Notes: a model not told the origin generated them from the letters alone. 64,000 nt of DNA from Flavipsychrobacter sp. (GCA_016787265.1 JAEUVF010000003.1:124001-188000); one strand, 5' to 3'. Shown: positions 26,123 through 35,549, counted from the first letter of the stretch. Made by a program: numbers and translations.

Positions 26123-27322
26123 ATGCTAACGAATACATTACTGTACCTGCGACAGCGTTCCAGCTTAAGCATCGGGTACCTTTTTGCAGTTTCGAGTATT
26201 TTACTTGGTATTTGGGTGGCAGCCATTCCACAGGTAAAACAAAGACTGAATCTAACCGATGCCACACTCGGACTCACCCTCTTACTTGCGCCGTTAGGAG
26301 CACTTACCGGAGTGGCTCTCGCTCCCTGGTTTTTTAAACGGGTTGCAGTAGGAAACTGGATGTTTTATGGTAGTCTCTTTTATTGCGCGGCCTTCATCCT
26401 GCAGGTAACTGCTCCAGGTATTCCTGTTTTGATGGTTGCATTATTTTTAACCGGACTTACCGGTTTTCTAAATGGCGTATCTACCAATGCAATGGTGGAC
26501 CAGCTGGAACAAAAACTGAATCGCCGCCTGATGAGCACTTCGCACGGCATGTATAGTTTAGGTGGGGGTATTAGTGCAGGACTTGCCTCATTTTTTTATT
26601 GGCTCCAGCTATCGGCCGTTTGGCAGATAGGGATCGTGGCAATGGCGCTTGCCACCGGACTGGTGCTGCTACGCAACGATTTGTTATCACATAAGGTGGA
26701 AATCACCTCCGACAGTCGTTTTAAATTGCCCTCCGGAGGGGTTGTCGGCCTCTCTTTTATCTGCTTTGTCACCTTTATGGGAGAAGGTTGTGTGGCCGAC
26801 TGGAGTGCCCTCTATCTGCGTGAATCGCTGAATGGAACCAAAGCGATCGCAGGGATAGGTTTCGCAGGTTTCTCCATTGCCATGGCTCTTGGACGCTTTA
26901 ACGGTGATACCCTGATTCCGAAAATCGGTAACAAAAAAGTGGTAATCACTGGTTGCCTGCTGGCTGCAACAGGATATCTGCTGGCAGTCAGTTTCGCTTC
27001 CATCCCACTTGCAATAGCTGGGTTTACCCTGGTGGGACTCGGATTTTCCTGTGTAGTGCCTGTACTGTTCAGTACCGCCACCAAGGTACCGGGAGTAAGC
27101 GCAGTTAGCGGAATATCTGCCGTTGCAACCGGTGGATTAATGGGATTTTTGGCAGGTCCTTCCTTAATTGGAATCATCTCTGAAAAATTCTCCATGGCAA
27201 TCGGCCTTAGCGTAATCTTCATCCTTGCAGTACTGGCTGCTGTAACTGCCTGGAAGAATCGGTATCTTCAAAATAAAACGATCGCCTCACCACAGGTGAA
27301 TTATCCTGACCAACTATTGTAA
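26123..27322 (+). CDS. MFS transporter
   Basis: 399-residue inner-membrane protein with about twelve hydrophobic segments. The first segments (FAVSSILLGIWVAAIPQVKQRLNLTDATLGLTLLLAPLGAL) and GFLNGVSTNAMVDQLE resemble the YbjJ-like MFS branch, whose substrates are poorly known. An efflux role is possible given the acetyltransferase upstream, but this is not shown by the sequence. Confidence 0.9.
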   Translation: MLTNTLLYLRQRSSLSIGYLFAVSSILLGIWVAAIPQVKQRLNLTDATLGLTLLLAPLGALTGVALAPWFFKRVAVGNWMFYGSLFYCAAFILQVTAPGIPVLMVALFLTGLTGFLNGVSTNAMVDQLEQKLNRRLMSTSHGMYSLGGGISAGLASFFYWLQLSAVWQIGIVAMALATGLVLLRNDLLSHKVEITSDSRFKLPSGGVVGLSFICFVTFMGEGCVADWSALYLRESLNGTKAIAGIGFAGFSIAMALGRFNGDTLIPKIGNKKVVITGCLLAATGYLLAVSFASIPLAIAGFTLVGLGFSCVVPVLFSTATKVPGVSAVSGISAVATGGLMGFLAGPSLIGIISEKFSMAIGLSVIFILAVLAAVTAWKNRYLQNKTIASPQVNYPDQLL

Positions 27323-27332
27323 GATTTCAACC

Positions 27333-27494
27333 ATGGAACCAATATTCATTTCTCCAGAAGACTTGCTTCTTCCAACCATAGCACAAGCCATTCGGCCAGG
27401 AGATTTAATGGATCAATATCCGGATGCTATAAACATACAGGGAAATCCTGCACTTATCGCAAACGTGTTGATCCTGGTTGCGGTGATGGCCTGA
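27333..27494 (+). CDS. Possible 53-residue small protein
   Basis: An ATG-to-TGA frame in the 198-bp gap between the MFS and cyanophycinase-like genes, 10 bp after the MFS stop and 26 bp before the next ATG. The product starts MEPIFISPEDLLLP and ends in a hydrophobic stretch (NVLILVAVMA). Amino acid composition looks protein-like and the spacing fits an operon gene, but I recognise no family and the frame could be chance or a gene remnant. Confidence 0.35.
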   Translation: MEPIFISPEDLLLPTIAQAIRPGDLMDQYPDAINIQGNPALIANVLILVAVMA

Positions 27495-27520
27495 TTATTA
27501 TTATTAAAACAGCTAATTAT

Positions 27521-28528
27521 ATGAATACCCGGAACCTTGCTTTTCTTTTAGGACTCACTATTGGCTTTCCAATTTATCTGTTCGCTCAAAACAACACTGA
27601 AAATGAGCTTCGAACCTATCTCACGGGTGATTCTTCAGATGTGCATACTAAAACCCAGCCCGGCTTGTTACTTGCAGGTGGCAGCACAGATGTCAGTACA
27701 GCCATGCGCTGGTTACTTGAACGTTCAGGAGGTGGAGATGTGGTAGTGATCCGCTCCTCCGGTGCAGATGGTTACAACCAGTATCTCTTTGACCTGGCAA
27801 AAGTCAACTCTGTGGAAACGATCCTGATCAATAGTCGCAACAAAGCTCTCCTGCCCATTGTGGCAGAAAAAATCCGAAAAGCAGAACTCCTCTTTATTGC
27901 CGGTGGCGATCAATGGAACTATACCCGCTTCTGGAAAGACTCTCCCGTTGAAGACGCAATCAATTTTCTTATTAATGAAAAAAAAGTTCCGGTTGGGGGA
28001 ACCAGTGCCGGTTGTGCCATCCTGGGAGACTATTATTTTTCCGCTGAATATGGCACTATTCAATCTGAAACTGCGCTTGAAAGTCCTTACCATATTGCCA
28101 ATGCGATTGGGCGAAAAGATTTTATCACAGCCCCTTTTTTGAGTAACACCATTACTGATTCGCATTACAGTCAGCGCAACAGGCTGGGACGGCATATCAG
28201 CTGGCTGGCAAGACTGCTGAAAGAAGAGAACATTAAAAAAGTTCGCGGAATAGGAGTTGATGAAAAAACAGCGGTCGCTATTGATGAAACTGGATGGGCC
28301 ACGGTTTTTGGTAGCAATGAAGCCTGGTTTATCTGGAATGAAGTTAAAAAACCAGGGGTATGTGAGCCCGGAGAGCCGCTGAACTGGTCTCCCTCCACAG
28401 CTCCTGTCAGCGCTTACGTTATTAAAGGTTCAGAAGTAGGAAACGGACGTTTCAACCTGAATAACTGGAAACAGATGGAAGGTGGAAAAACTAACCACTT
28501 AAAAGTTGTTCAGGGAAAACTGGAATAA
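27521..28528 (+). CDS. Cyanophycinase-like serine peptidase (S51), exported
   Basis: 335 residues with a signal peptide (to LFAQ, about residue 23). The nucleophile motif GGTSAGCAILG and the preceding LLFIAGGDQWNY fit peptidase family S51, cyanophycinase branch, with DSHYSQRNRLGR downstream as in cyanophycinases. Cyanophycinases hydrolyse the aspartyl-arginine polymer cyanophycin; export suggests use of external polymer or another beta-aspartyl peptide. No cyanophycin synthetase is seen in the window. Confidence 0.92.
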   Translation: MNTRNLAFLLGLTIGFPIYLFAQNNTENELRTYLTGDSSDVHTKTQPGLLLAGGSTDVSTAMRWLLERSGGGDVVVIRSSGADGYNQYLFDLAKVNSVETILINSRNKALLPIVAEKIRKAELLFIAGGDQWNYTRFWKDSPVEDAINFLINEKKVPVGGTSAGCAILGDYYFSAEYGTIQSETALESPYHIANAIGRKDFITAPFLSNTITDSHYSQRNRLGRHISWLARLLKEENIKKVRGIGVDEKTAVAIDETGWATVFGSNEAWFIWNEVKKPGVCEPGEPLNWSPSTAPVSAYVIKGSEVGNGRFNLNNWKQMEGGKTNHLKVVQGKLE

Positions 28529-28539
28529 AAAATTTCGCC

Positions 28540-29097
28540 TTAAGCGAGCTCAACTTTTTTAGTTCCGTACAGCAGGTAATATCCACCGAAAAGGATCACG
28601 CTGAAAAACAAAGTTGAGTAAATGCTTACCGGGTAAAATGGCAGACCGTCTGTATAAGTCGCCATCAATCCGGCAAATGTTTTCGGATGTCCCCATCCAC
28701 CGCCAAATACCCAAACACCAAAATTGGAAAGCAGGAAATATACGGTGGGTGCAGCCAGGGATGCAAGCCCAACCTGCAACACGTTAATCTTCCTGATATA
28801 AAAGCCGATTACTGTCATCAGCGCGAACAGAACATAATTCATCACCTGCCCGCTATAAAACCCCTGCGTGGTGGTAATACCCGCTTTGTACAGCCCTTGA
28901 TACAGAAGATCACTGAGGAACATAGAGAAGATTGGTAACGCAAATGCCCACTTCCTATCCTTGATCAACGCACCCCCAAAAATGGCCATGGCCAACTGAG
29001 GAGCAAATCCAAATGGGCGGGACGGGATTACGCGGTATACGGCAGCAACCACTATCAGTAGTACAAATGATACTATTAGGGATTTATTCAGTTTCAT
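28540..29097 (-). CDS. DUF6580 integral membrane protein
   Basis: 185 residues from ATG 29097 with five or six hydrophobic segments (SLIVSFVLLIVVAAVYRV, AFALPIFSMFLSDLLYQG, YVLFALMTVIGFYI, LASLAAPTVYFLLSNFGVWV, LFFSVILFGGYYLLYG). The PQLAMAIFGGALIKDRKWAF and SNFGVWVFGG segments resemble ECF-transporter substrate-binding subunits; a vitamin or metal uptake role is possible. The first possible TTG start two codons earlier is ignored. Convergent with the cyanophycinase gene. Confidence 0.87.
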   Translation of the reverse strand: MKLNKSLIVSFVLLIVVAAVYRVIPSRPFGFAPQLAMAIFGGALIKDRKWAFALPIFSMFLSDLLYQGLYKAGITTTQGFYSGQVMNYVLFALMTVIGFYIRKINVLQVGLASLAAPTVYFLLSNFGVWVFGGGWGHPKTFAGLMATYTDGLPFYPVSIYSTLFFSVILFGGYYLLYGTKKVELA

Positions 29098-29138
29098 ATT
29101 CAAATGCTCGAAGGTTCAGGCACAAAAATAGGGGATTT

Positions 29139-30356
29139 TCACTTGGCAGCGGCAGGTACTGTAGCCCGAAAAGCCTGGCATCCCCCGGCTGTGGAAATCT
29201 TAACGGTAGCTCCGGCGGTAAGTAATACGGATTCTCCCCTGGACTGTGTCAGTTTAAAACCGGTACCGGTTTCAGTTATATCCAGCGTTCCTTCCATTAC
29301 CAATAAAATATCTGTCGTTGCCGTATGTAGTTCTAACGCTGCTTTAGCGGGCAGTTCCAGCAAATGCAGTTCAAAATCCTCAGCCGGTGTCACAAAAGCC
29401 TTTTCAAAAGGCTGGACATCCGTCGCTGGTAGTAATTGAGGTATACAGGGTACAAATCGAACATGTTTCATTAATTCCGGAACATCGACATGCTTCGGAG
29501 TCAGTCCGCCTCTCAACACATTATCGGAATTGGCCATAATTTCCACATTCTGTCCTTCCAGGTAAGCATGCAGTACACCCGCATCCTGAAATATCGCCTG
29601 GCCTTTTTTCATTTCTACCAGGTTGAGCAGGTAGATACTGAAAATCCCACGATCGATCCGTCCCGGAGAATTATAGGTAATGGCGGCCCTGGCAGCCCAA
29701 AAATCCGGGTTGGATTTCAGCAATCTTCCAGCTTCATATTCCGGAAGGATACGGTCCAGTAAGGGTAGCAATCTTGCTCCAACTTCTTCATCCTGCATCT
29801 CCATGACAGTACGATATAGTTTCGCATACTCACCCTCTTCAAAAACTTCCAATAAAAATTGCAGTTCCGCACGTTCGGCCAACACTTCTTTTAATGATCC
29901 GGGCTCCCTGAATCCATGCAATAACCAAAACTCACTCAATGTAAAAGCAAGTTCCGGTTTGTGATTATCATCCTTATAATTGCGATTGGAGGCGGACAAG
30001 GCAACACCAGCTGCGTTTTCAGCAGCATACCCTTCTACTGCACTTTGCCTGGTTGGATGTACCTGGATACTCAGCATATCTTTCACATCCAATACTTTCA
30101 ACAAATATGGGAGTCGTCCGAACTTTGACTGAACAGCTGCACCAAGCAATTGAGGATGCTGTTGGAGAAGCGCATCCAGCTTAACTTCACCATTCACGAT
30201 GGAGGGCGCCTGAACATGGGCTCCGAGCCAATATTCTGCTGAGGGTTGTCCCGCTTTTACCTCCCGTGACAACAGGGTTGGGATATACGTAAAACCACCC
30301 CATTGATACGGCTGAATGGTTCCTTCCAGATCAAATAACTTATTTTGAATATCCAT
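29139..30356 (-). CDS. manA: Mannose-6-phosphate isomerase, class I
   Basis: Interconverts mannose 6-phosphate and fructose 6-phosphate. 405 residues; the zinc-site and active-site blocks are visible: LSIQVHP, NHKPELAFTLSEFWLLHGF, GVLHAYLEGQNVEIMANSDNVLRGG and LTPKHVDVPEL. Class I type with C-terminal cupin. Divergent from yraN with 31 bp between starts. Confidence 0.96.
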   Translation of the reverse strand: MDIQNKLFDLEGTIQPYQWGGFTYIPTLLSREVKAGQPSAEYWLGAHVQAPSIVNGEVKLDALLQQHPQLLGAAVQSKFGRLPYLLKVLDVKDMLSIQVHPTRQSAVEGYAAENAAGVALSASNRNYKDDNHKPELAFTLSEFWLLHGFREPGSLKEVLAERAELQFLLEVFEEGEYAKLYRTVMEMQDEEVGARLLPLLDRILPEYEAGRLLKSNPDFWAARAAITYNSPGRIDRGIFSIYLLNLVEMKKGQAIFQDAGVLHAYLEGQNVEIMANSDNVLRGGLTPKHVDVPELMKHVRFVPCIPQLLPATDVQPFEKAFVTPAEDFELHLLELPAKAALELHTATTDILLVMEGTLDITETGTGFKLTQSRGESVLLTAGATVKISTAGGCQAFRATVPAAAK

Positions 30357-30387
30357 AGCGCGCCGAAATTAGGATAAAAATAAGGGA

Positions 30388-30741
30388 GTGAAACGGGCAA
30401 ATCTGCATACAGGACAATTAGGAGAACAGGAAGCGCTTAAATTTCTTGAAAATTTAGGCCATCAAATCCTGCATCGCAACTGGAAATACCGCCGAAAGGA
30501 AATTGATATCATATCCTGTTGTAACCAGGTATTACATTTCACGGAAGTAAAAACGCGCACGGGAGAAGGATTTGGTTTTCCCGAAGCCGCAGTAGATGCC
30601 AAAAAAATTCAGCACATACAAACGGTGGCAGCCGCTTACCTGGAAATTTATCCGCAATGGAAACGTGTCAGTTTTGATATCCTTGCAGTTCAACTTTCTA
30701 ATGGGCTGGCAGAAATGCTGCACTTTACCGACCTATCCTAA
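30388..30741 (+). CDS. yraN: YraN/UPF0102 endonuclease-like protein, GTG start
   Basis: 117 residues with the restriction-endonuclease-like core of the UPF0102 family: GEQEALKFLENLGHQILHRNWKYRRKEIDIIS and LHFTEVKTRTGEGFGFPEAAVDAKK. The only good start is GTG at 30388, just after a purine-rich AAGGGA. Function uncertain; a nuclease role in DNA repair has been proposed for the family. Overlaps the convergent YkgJ-type gene by 4 bp. Confidence 0.93.
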   Translation: MKRANLHTGQLGEQEALKFLENLGHQILHRNWKYRRKEIDIISCCNQVLHFTEVKTRTGEGFGFPEAAVDAKKIQHIQTVAAAYLEIYPQWKRVSFDILAVQLSNGLAEMLHFTDLS

Positions 30742-31277
30742 ACAGCCCGACTAATCTGCACCAGTGATAAGGCAGCCTTCAATTTTTCCACCATTTTAAA
30801 TGTAGCCGGACAATATTCTATATTCTGTTTGTGCACATGCATATAGTCAATCGCTTTCTTTTTACTTAGGTGTGGAAAACCGGCGCAGTCTGCTGGTCGT
30901 ACTTCATAAATACTGCACATATTGGTTTTTAGATCCAGGAACTGGCAAGGCTGTTTAACATTCATCCAGTCCTTATCTTTTTTATCGAAGTAGAGCCACT
31001 TTTCCTTGAATGCATCTACGGTCATATTAAGATGAGCGGAAATCCGGATCAAATCCTGCCTGGTAAAAGTGGGACTCATTTTCTTACAGCAGTTGGCGCA
31101 GGTAAGGCAATCAACTTCCGACCAAACTTCCTGTTCAATAACAGGAGTCATCTTATCTATTCCCCGCGGACGTTCATTTTCCAATTTGGTTAAAAATCGC
31201 TTCAGCGTACGTTTTCTTTCAACTACCTGCTTTTTAAACTGCCGCAGGTTAACAGCACGGGGATTAGTCGCCTCCAT
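30738..31277 (-). CDS. YkgJ-type cysteine-cluster protein
   Basis: 179 residues. The cysteine pattern DCLTCANCCKK, then PCQFLDLKTNMCSIYEVRPADCAGFP, is that of the YkgJ/CxxCxxCC family, thought to bind zinc or an Fe-S cluster. The N-terminal 50 residues are basic and helical. The biochemical role is unknown. Confidence 0.9.
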   Translation of the reverse strand: MEATNPRAVNLRQFKKQVVERKRTLKRFLTKLENERPRGIDKMTPVIEQEVWSEVDCLTCANCCKKMSPTFTRQDLIRISAHLNMTVDAFKEKWLYFDKKDKDWMNVKQPCQFLDLKTNMCSIYEVRPADCAGFPHLSKKKAIDYMHVHKQNIEYCPATFKMVEKLKAALSLVQISRAV

Positions 31278-31353
31278 TCGGTCACTTGTTTATGAAATCG
31301 CAATATAAAGGATTCAATGCGTTAATTTGCTTCCTTTACCGGAACAAATTATC

Positions 31354-32262
31354 ATGTGGGTATCTTATAAGAAAGGATTCAAAGCATGGCTTCGATTGGA
31401 AAAATCGCTGGCTGACCATTCGGTAGCTGCTTACCTGCACGACCTTGAGTTATTGTTACAGTACCTTGAAATCTCTGGAACAGCTCTTCCTCCTGATCAA
31501 ATTACTCCCGAACAATTGCAGGCCTTTCTCCGCTGGATTGCTGAACTGGGAATGAGCCAACGCTCTCAGGCAAGGATCCTGTCCGGACTCAAAAGTTTTT
31601 ATACCTATTGCCTGGTGGAAAAAATCACCAATACCGATCCAACTGCCTTGCTTGAAGCACCAAAACTGCAACGCAAACTACCCGACACATTGAGCTATGA
31701 AGAAATCGAAGCGATCATTGCAGCCATTGATCTCAGCAAGCCGGAAGGAGAACGTAATAAAGCTATTCTTGAAACCATGTATAGTTGTGGACTTCGGGTG
31801 AGCGAGATCGTTGGTCTTCAAATTTCCTGCCTGTATCTTGATAGCGGGTTTATCAGGGTTATTGGAAAAGGAAATAAAGAAAGGCTGGTGCCAATCGGGG
31901 AAAAAGCGGTCCGGCAGCTCTGTATTTACCTGGAGCAGGTTCGTAAACACCAGCCAATTAAACCAGGCGCGGAAGACATAGTCTTTCTGAACCGTCGTGG
32001 ACAACCACTGAGCAGGGTGATGATTTTTCTGGTGATCAAAGAGCTTGCGAAAAAAGCCGGTATTCAAAAATCCATTTCCCCCCATACCTTCCGGCACTCA
32101 TTCGCCACCCACCTGGTGGAAGGGGGGGCAGATCTTCGGGCTGTGCAGGAAATGCTGGGCCACGAAAGTATCACTACAACTGAAATCTATACCCATCTTG
32201 ACCGCGAATTTCTACGACGCACCCTTCACGAATTTCATCCGGCTTTCCGTTCGTCCATTTGA
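31354..32262 (+). CDS. xerD: Tyrosine recombinase XerD-type
   Basis: 302 residues from ATG 31354; the open frame can be read from a TTG nine codons earlier. The SAM-like N-terminal domain (residues 1-90) and catalytic domain are present, with Arg148 in SCGLRVSE, HTFRHSFATHL (His, Arg), MLGHESITTT (His) and nucleophile Tyr279 in TTEIYTHL. Length and lack of neighbouring attachment sites fit the housekeeping Xer recombinase that resolves chromosome dimers with a partner Xer at dif, not a prophage integrase. No dif site was identified in the window. Confidence 0.94.
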   Translation: MWVSYKKGFKAWLRLEKSLADHSVAAYLHDLELLLQYLEISGTALPPDQITPEQLQAFLRWIAELGMSQRSQARILSGLKSFYTYCLVEKITNTDPTALLEAPKLQRKLPDTLSYEEIEAIIAAIDLSKPEGERNKAILETMYSCGLRVSEIVGLQISCLYLDSGFIRVIGKGNKERLVPIGEKAVRQLCIYLEQVRKHQPIKPGAEDIVFLNRRGQPLSRVMIFLVIKELAKKAGIQKSISPHTFRHSFATHLVEGGADLRAVQEMLGHESITTTEIYTHLDREFLRRTLHEFHPAFRSSI

Positions 32263-32317
32263 TCGCAAACAATTAGCTTCGTAGCCCGTTATATTTGTCA
32301 TTCAAAATCAGCTCATC

Positions 32318-33151
32318 ATGAAAAAAATCATTCTTACGCTGTCAGTAGCGTTTTGCCTCTTGTCAGGTGCACAGGCACAGCTCAAGACACCTCAACCCAG
32401 TCCGGCAGCCCATATAAAACAGGAGTTCGCCTTATCCAACGTTGAATTATCTTATTCCCGTCCTGCTATGCGTAACCGTGCCATCTTCGGCGATCTGGTT
32501 CCCTACGGAAAAGTTTGGCGTACTGGTGCCAACGCCGCAACCACCATTACCTTTGGTGATGATGTGGAATTCGGTGGCAAACCTGTTCCTGCAGGCAAAT
32601 ACGGATTACTGACCATTCCTGGCGCTAGTGAGTGGGTGGTAATTCTCACCAGGCAACTGGATGTGACCAGTCCTGCCGCTTATAAGCAAGACCAGGATGT
32701 GGTACGTGTAACTGTTCGTCCGGAGTCACTGCCTTTTAGTCTCGAAACCTTTATGATTGGTTTTGATAACATTCAGCCTACTTCCATGAATATGGACATC
32801 GTATGGGACAGAACGGTTGTGAGTGTTCCTATCAAGGCTAATATCGATGCCAAAGTGATGGCACAGATACAGGAACTGGAGAAAACTGATAAATTCCCCT
32901 ATTTTCAGGCTGCCATGTACTATATGGAAAATGGCAAAGACATGAATAAAGCACTGGGATGGCTTACGAAAGCAACTGAGCAAAATCCGAATGCTTTCTG
33001 GGTACACCATCAACGTGCAAATTGCCTGGCTAAACTGGGTAAAAAAGCAGATGCTATCGCTGCCGCCAATAAATCAATGGAATTGGCCAAAGCTGCGAAG
33101 AACGATGATTACGTAGTGCTCAACCAAAAACTACTGGCTACTTTGAAATAA
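32318..33151 (+). CDS. DUF2911 exported protein with TPR-like end
   Basis: 277 residues, signal peptide (to GAQAQ), then DUF2911 (VELSYSRPAMRNRAIFGDLVPYGKVWRTGANAATTI; FGGKPVPAGKYGLLTIPG) and a C-terminal pair of TPR-like helices (DMNKALGWLTKATEQNPNAFWVHHQRANCLAKLG). Common in Bacteroidota, function unknown, periplasmic by signal. A strong terminator follows. Confidence 0.92.
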   Translation: MKKIILTLSVAFCLLSGAQAQLKTPQPSPAAHIKQEFALSNVELSYSRPAMRNRAIFGDLVPYGKVWRTGANAATTITFGDDVEFGGKPVPAGKYGLLTIPGASEWVVILTRQLDVTSPAAYKQDQDVVRVTVRPESLPFSLETFMIGFDNIQPTSMNMDIVWDRTVVSVPIKANIDAKVMAQIQELEKTDKFPYFQAAMYYMENGKDMNKALGWLTKATEQNPNAFWVHHQRANCLAKLGKKADAIAAANKSMELAKAAKNDDYVVLNQKLLATLK

Positions 33152-33170
33152 AGGTTGCCTAATAAAAATG

Positions 33171-33201
33171 AAAGACCTGCAATTGCGGGTCTTTCTTTTT
33201 T
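33171..33201 (+). terminator. Rho-independent terminator after the DUF2911 gene
   Basis: AAAGACCTGC at 33171-33180 pairs with GCGGGTCTTT at 33185-33194 (one G-T pair, loop AATT) and is followed by CTTTTTT. It lies 19 bp after the stop. Confidence 0.85.
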
Positions 33202-33219
33202 CACGTCTCACATCTCACG
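33199..33219. repeat. Heptanucleotide repeat, locus 2
   Basis: Three 7-bp units, TTTCACG, TCTCACA and TCTCACG, then a partial TCTCTC. They follow directly the T-tract of the terminator at 33171-33201 and lie between convergent genes. The units match those at 25042-25104 in order and phase. Confidence 0.75.
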
Positions 33220-33245
33220 TCTCTCTTGTTATTAACCGTCCAGGA

Positions 33246-33671
33246 TTAATCTATTTTGCGAAACACCTGTGGGCAGCCCATACAACTGAGGTAAGGCCTG
33301 AATCCATTTGGTTCCACTTTGAAGGAGTATTTTCCATCCAGCCAATCAAATTTTCCACGGGAAAAGTTTTCTAATCCCGTTTCCCGCATATTCAGTGGAC
33401 GGGTTAATAAGGTTCCATCGCCCAGGCGAACTTCATACTGATTTGTCAGCAAATCGAAACTGGTTGAATTGTGCCGGATCGTGCGATAGGTCAGTGAGTT
33501 ATCCAGCAAAACCACCATCCCATCTTTTTTATAAAATACCAGCGTATCTGCAGTATGATTGATATCCACCCAGCTACCCAGTAATTCCCGGCCGGAGCTG
33601 AGATTTTCTTTTCCGCAGGCAGCTAATAAAATGACTGCAGGAAGGATGAGTAAAATGGAAAGAGGTTTCAT
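33246..33671 (-). CDS. Small lipoprotein, lipocalin-like
   Basis: 141 residues with a lipobox (VILLAACGK, Cys19) and a beta-rich mature part (LLGSWVDINHTADTLVFYKKDG, RTIRHNSTSFDLL) resembling lipocalin-like proteins of Bacteroidota. Function unknown. It follows the symporter gene by 12 bp and is probably the last gene of that operon. Confidence 0.85.
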   Translation of the reverse strand: MKPLSILLILPAVILLAACGKENLSSGRELLGSWVDINHTADTLVFYKKDGMVVLLDNSLTYRTIRHNSTSFDLLTNQYEVRLGDGTLLTRPLNMRETGLENFSRGKFDWLDGKYSFKVEPNGFRPYLSCMGCPQVFRKID

Positions 33672-33683
33672 AAAGCCAATGCT

Positions 33684-35381
33684 TTAAGGCATTGAGCGTT
33701 TTTTATTTCCAAGCGTTGCATGAATTAAAATCGCGAGCAGAATTAATACCGTCGCCCCAACCAGGTTCAACCAGAGAAAGGCCATCTTACCTTTCCAGAA
33801 GATTAGTACCACAATAGCCTCAGTTATAACTGCACTCCAGAAAGTAGCGGTACCACCCACCCATTTAAAGAAGAAAGCAACCAGGAAAATACCCAGGATC
33901 ACTCCGTAAAACAACGAACCCAATACATTTACTGCTTCAATCAGGCTGCCCATATTATTGGCGAATTGGGCGGTTCCAATACAAAATAAACCCCACCCAA
34001 GCGTATACCATTTCGACATTTTATACTCCCCAATGGGCGTGAATTCCGTTTTGGAATATTGTTTATGAATATCACATACGGTACTGGATGCAAGGGAATT
34101 TAAGGCAGCGGCAATACTGCCCCAGGAAGCAAGGAAGATCACGGCTATCAACAAGCCTACAATGCCTTCCGGCAGATGATCCACCACAAATCGAAGGAAT
34201 ACATAGTTTGTATCATTCACATCCGCGAGTGGTGCCGCTTTTTTGAGTGTGGATTTATATTCTTTGCGATATTCCTGTAATTCCTGTTGATTGGCCCTGA
34301 TCTGTTCAGCAATAACTGTATTCTCCGGTTCCTGAATGTATTGGCTAACGAGGCTGGATTGTTTTGCTGATTTCTCTTCAAAAGCAGTTTCGATGCTGGC
34401 AAGTTCCTCTCTGGCAGTAGCGTCTACCACATTGGCAGATACGGCTTTATTAAAAAAAACCGGACCCTGGTTAAACTGATAAAACGTAAAGAGAAGCGCT
34501 CCAATCAGCAGAATCGCAAACTGCATGGGCACTTTTACGATGCCGTTCATAAGTAAGCCAATACGACTTTCGGTGAGACTCTTTGCTGTGAGATAACGCC
34601 CCACCTGGCTTTGATCCGTTCCAAAATAGGATAATGAAAGAAAAAAACCACCGATGATTCCACTCCAGATATTATACCGGTCTGACCAGTTGAAGCCGTT
34701 TTCTGTTTGGCCACTGGTGATCACATTCAACTTCCCCATTTGCCCGCTCACTTTCAGCGCGTCAATAAATCCGATGCCTTCTGGCAGCAGATGTACCATC
34801 ATATACGCAGCGATAAACATCCCGGAAAAAATAATGATCAGTTGTAATTGCTGGGTATACGCAACTGCCTTTGCACCTCCCGTTACTGTGTAAATAATCA
34901 GGAGTCCGCCCATGAAAATATTGGTCAGGTAAATATTCCAGCCCAATAAGGAAGAGAGAATGATGGAGGGCGCGTAAATGCTGATACCGGTTGATAATCC
35001 CCGGCTCAGCAGAAATAATATCGAAGTAAAGGTTCTTGTTTTTTTATCGAATCGCTGCTCCAGGTATTCGTAGGCCGTGTATACTTTCAGACGATGAAAA
35101 ATGGGTACAAAAAAGAGGGAGATCACTACCATCGCAATAGGAAGTCCAAAATAATACTGTACGAAGCGCATCCCGTCATCAAAAGCTTGTCCGGGTGCAG
35201 AAATAAAAGTAACCGCACTCGCCTGCGTTCCCATTATACTCAGCAGTACTAGATACCAGGGTAGGGATCGGTTACCAAGAAAATAACCATCCAGGTTTTT
35301 GCTGCTGGCACTTCGGTATAATCCGTAAAAGATGATACCACATAGCACAACCGCCAGTATAATCCAGTCTAATACACTCAT
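33684..35381 (-). CDS. Sodium:solute symporter (SSS family)
   Basis: 565-residue inner-membrane protein with about thirteen hydrophobic segments. GYFLGNRSLPWYLVLLSIMGTQASAVTFISAPG, the sodium-binding LAASSIAA-like ASWGSIAAALNSLASSTVCDIHK segment and the GGAKAVAYTQQLQ block fit the SSS/SLC5 family. A charged helical insertion lies at about residues 330-400. The substrate is unknown; the upstream PIG-L deacetylase and M14 peptidase suggest an N-acyl amino sugar, sugar acid or peptide product. Its ATG overlaps the stop of a 39-residue frame. Confidence 0.93.
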   Translation of the reverse strand: MSVLDWIILAVVLCGIIFYGLYRSASSKNLDGYFLGNRSLPWYLVLLSIMGTQASAVTFISAPGQAFDDGMRFVQYYFGLPIAMVVISLFFVPIFHRLKVYTAYEYLEQRFDKKTRTFTSILFLLSRGLSTGISIYAPSIILSSLLGWNIYLTNIFMGGLLIIYTVTGGAKAVAYTQQLQLIIIFSGMFIAAYMMVHLLPEGIGFIDALKVSGQMGKLNVITSGQTENGFNWSDRYNIWSGIIGGFFLSLSYFGTDQSQVGRYLTAKSLTESRIGLLMNGIVKVPMQFAILLIGALLFTFYQFNQGPVFFNKAVSANVVDATAREELASIETAFEEKSAKQSSLVSQYIQEPENTVIAEQIRANQQELQEYRKEYKSTLKKAAPLADVNDTNYVFLRFVVDHLPEGIVGLLIAVIFLASWGSIAAALNSLASSTVCDIHKQYSKTEFTPIGEYKMSKWYTLGWGLFCIGTAQFANNMGSLIEAVNVLGSLFYGVILGIFLVAFFFKWVGGTATFWSAVITEAIVVLIFWKGKMAFLWLNLVGATVLILLAILIHATLGNKKRSMP

Positions 35382-35497
35382 GAAAAATAACGGGTAAAAA
35401 AGTGAAAGGCAATGATCTGCAGAACCAGGAGAACCAGCACAAAAATGTACCAGGCCTTCCAGCTTTTAAATACAGGTATTTTTTCTTGTTCTTCCAT
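35378..35497 (-). CDS. 39-residue single-span membrane protein
   Basis: Reads MEEQEKIPVFKSWKAWY, then a hydrophobic helix (IFVLVLLVLQIIAFHFF) and TRYFS. The TGA stop overlaps the ATG of the symporter (ATGA), which means tight translational coupling and supports a real gene. It could be an accessory subunit of the symporter, as small proteins precede SSS transporters in other groups. No family is recognised. Confidence 0.7.
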   Translation of the reverse strand: MEEQEKIPVFKSWKAWYIFVLVLLVLQIIAFHFFTRYFS

Positions 35498-35549
35498 ATT
35501 TTACGCTGATTCACTCTACTCAGATAAGATCTGTGGTAGCGGAGTGAAT

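Noticed and set aside
28529..28560. Terminator between the convergent cyanophycinase and DUF6580 genes
   Set aside because: Only a 3-4 bp stem (CGC/GCG) beside an A/T tract; too weak to call.
31354..32262. Phage or island integrase
   Set aside because: Surroundings are ordinary chromosomal genes with no attachment-site repeats or phage genes; size and motifs fit housekeeping XerD.
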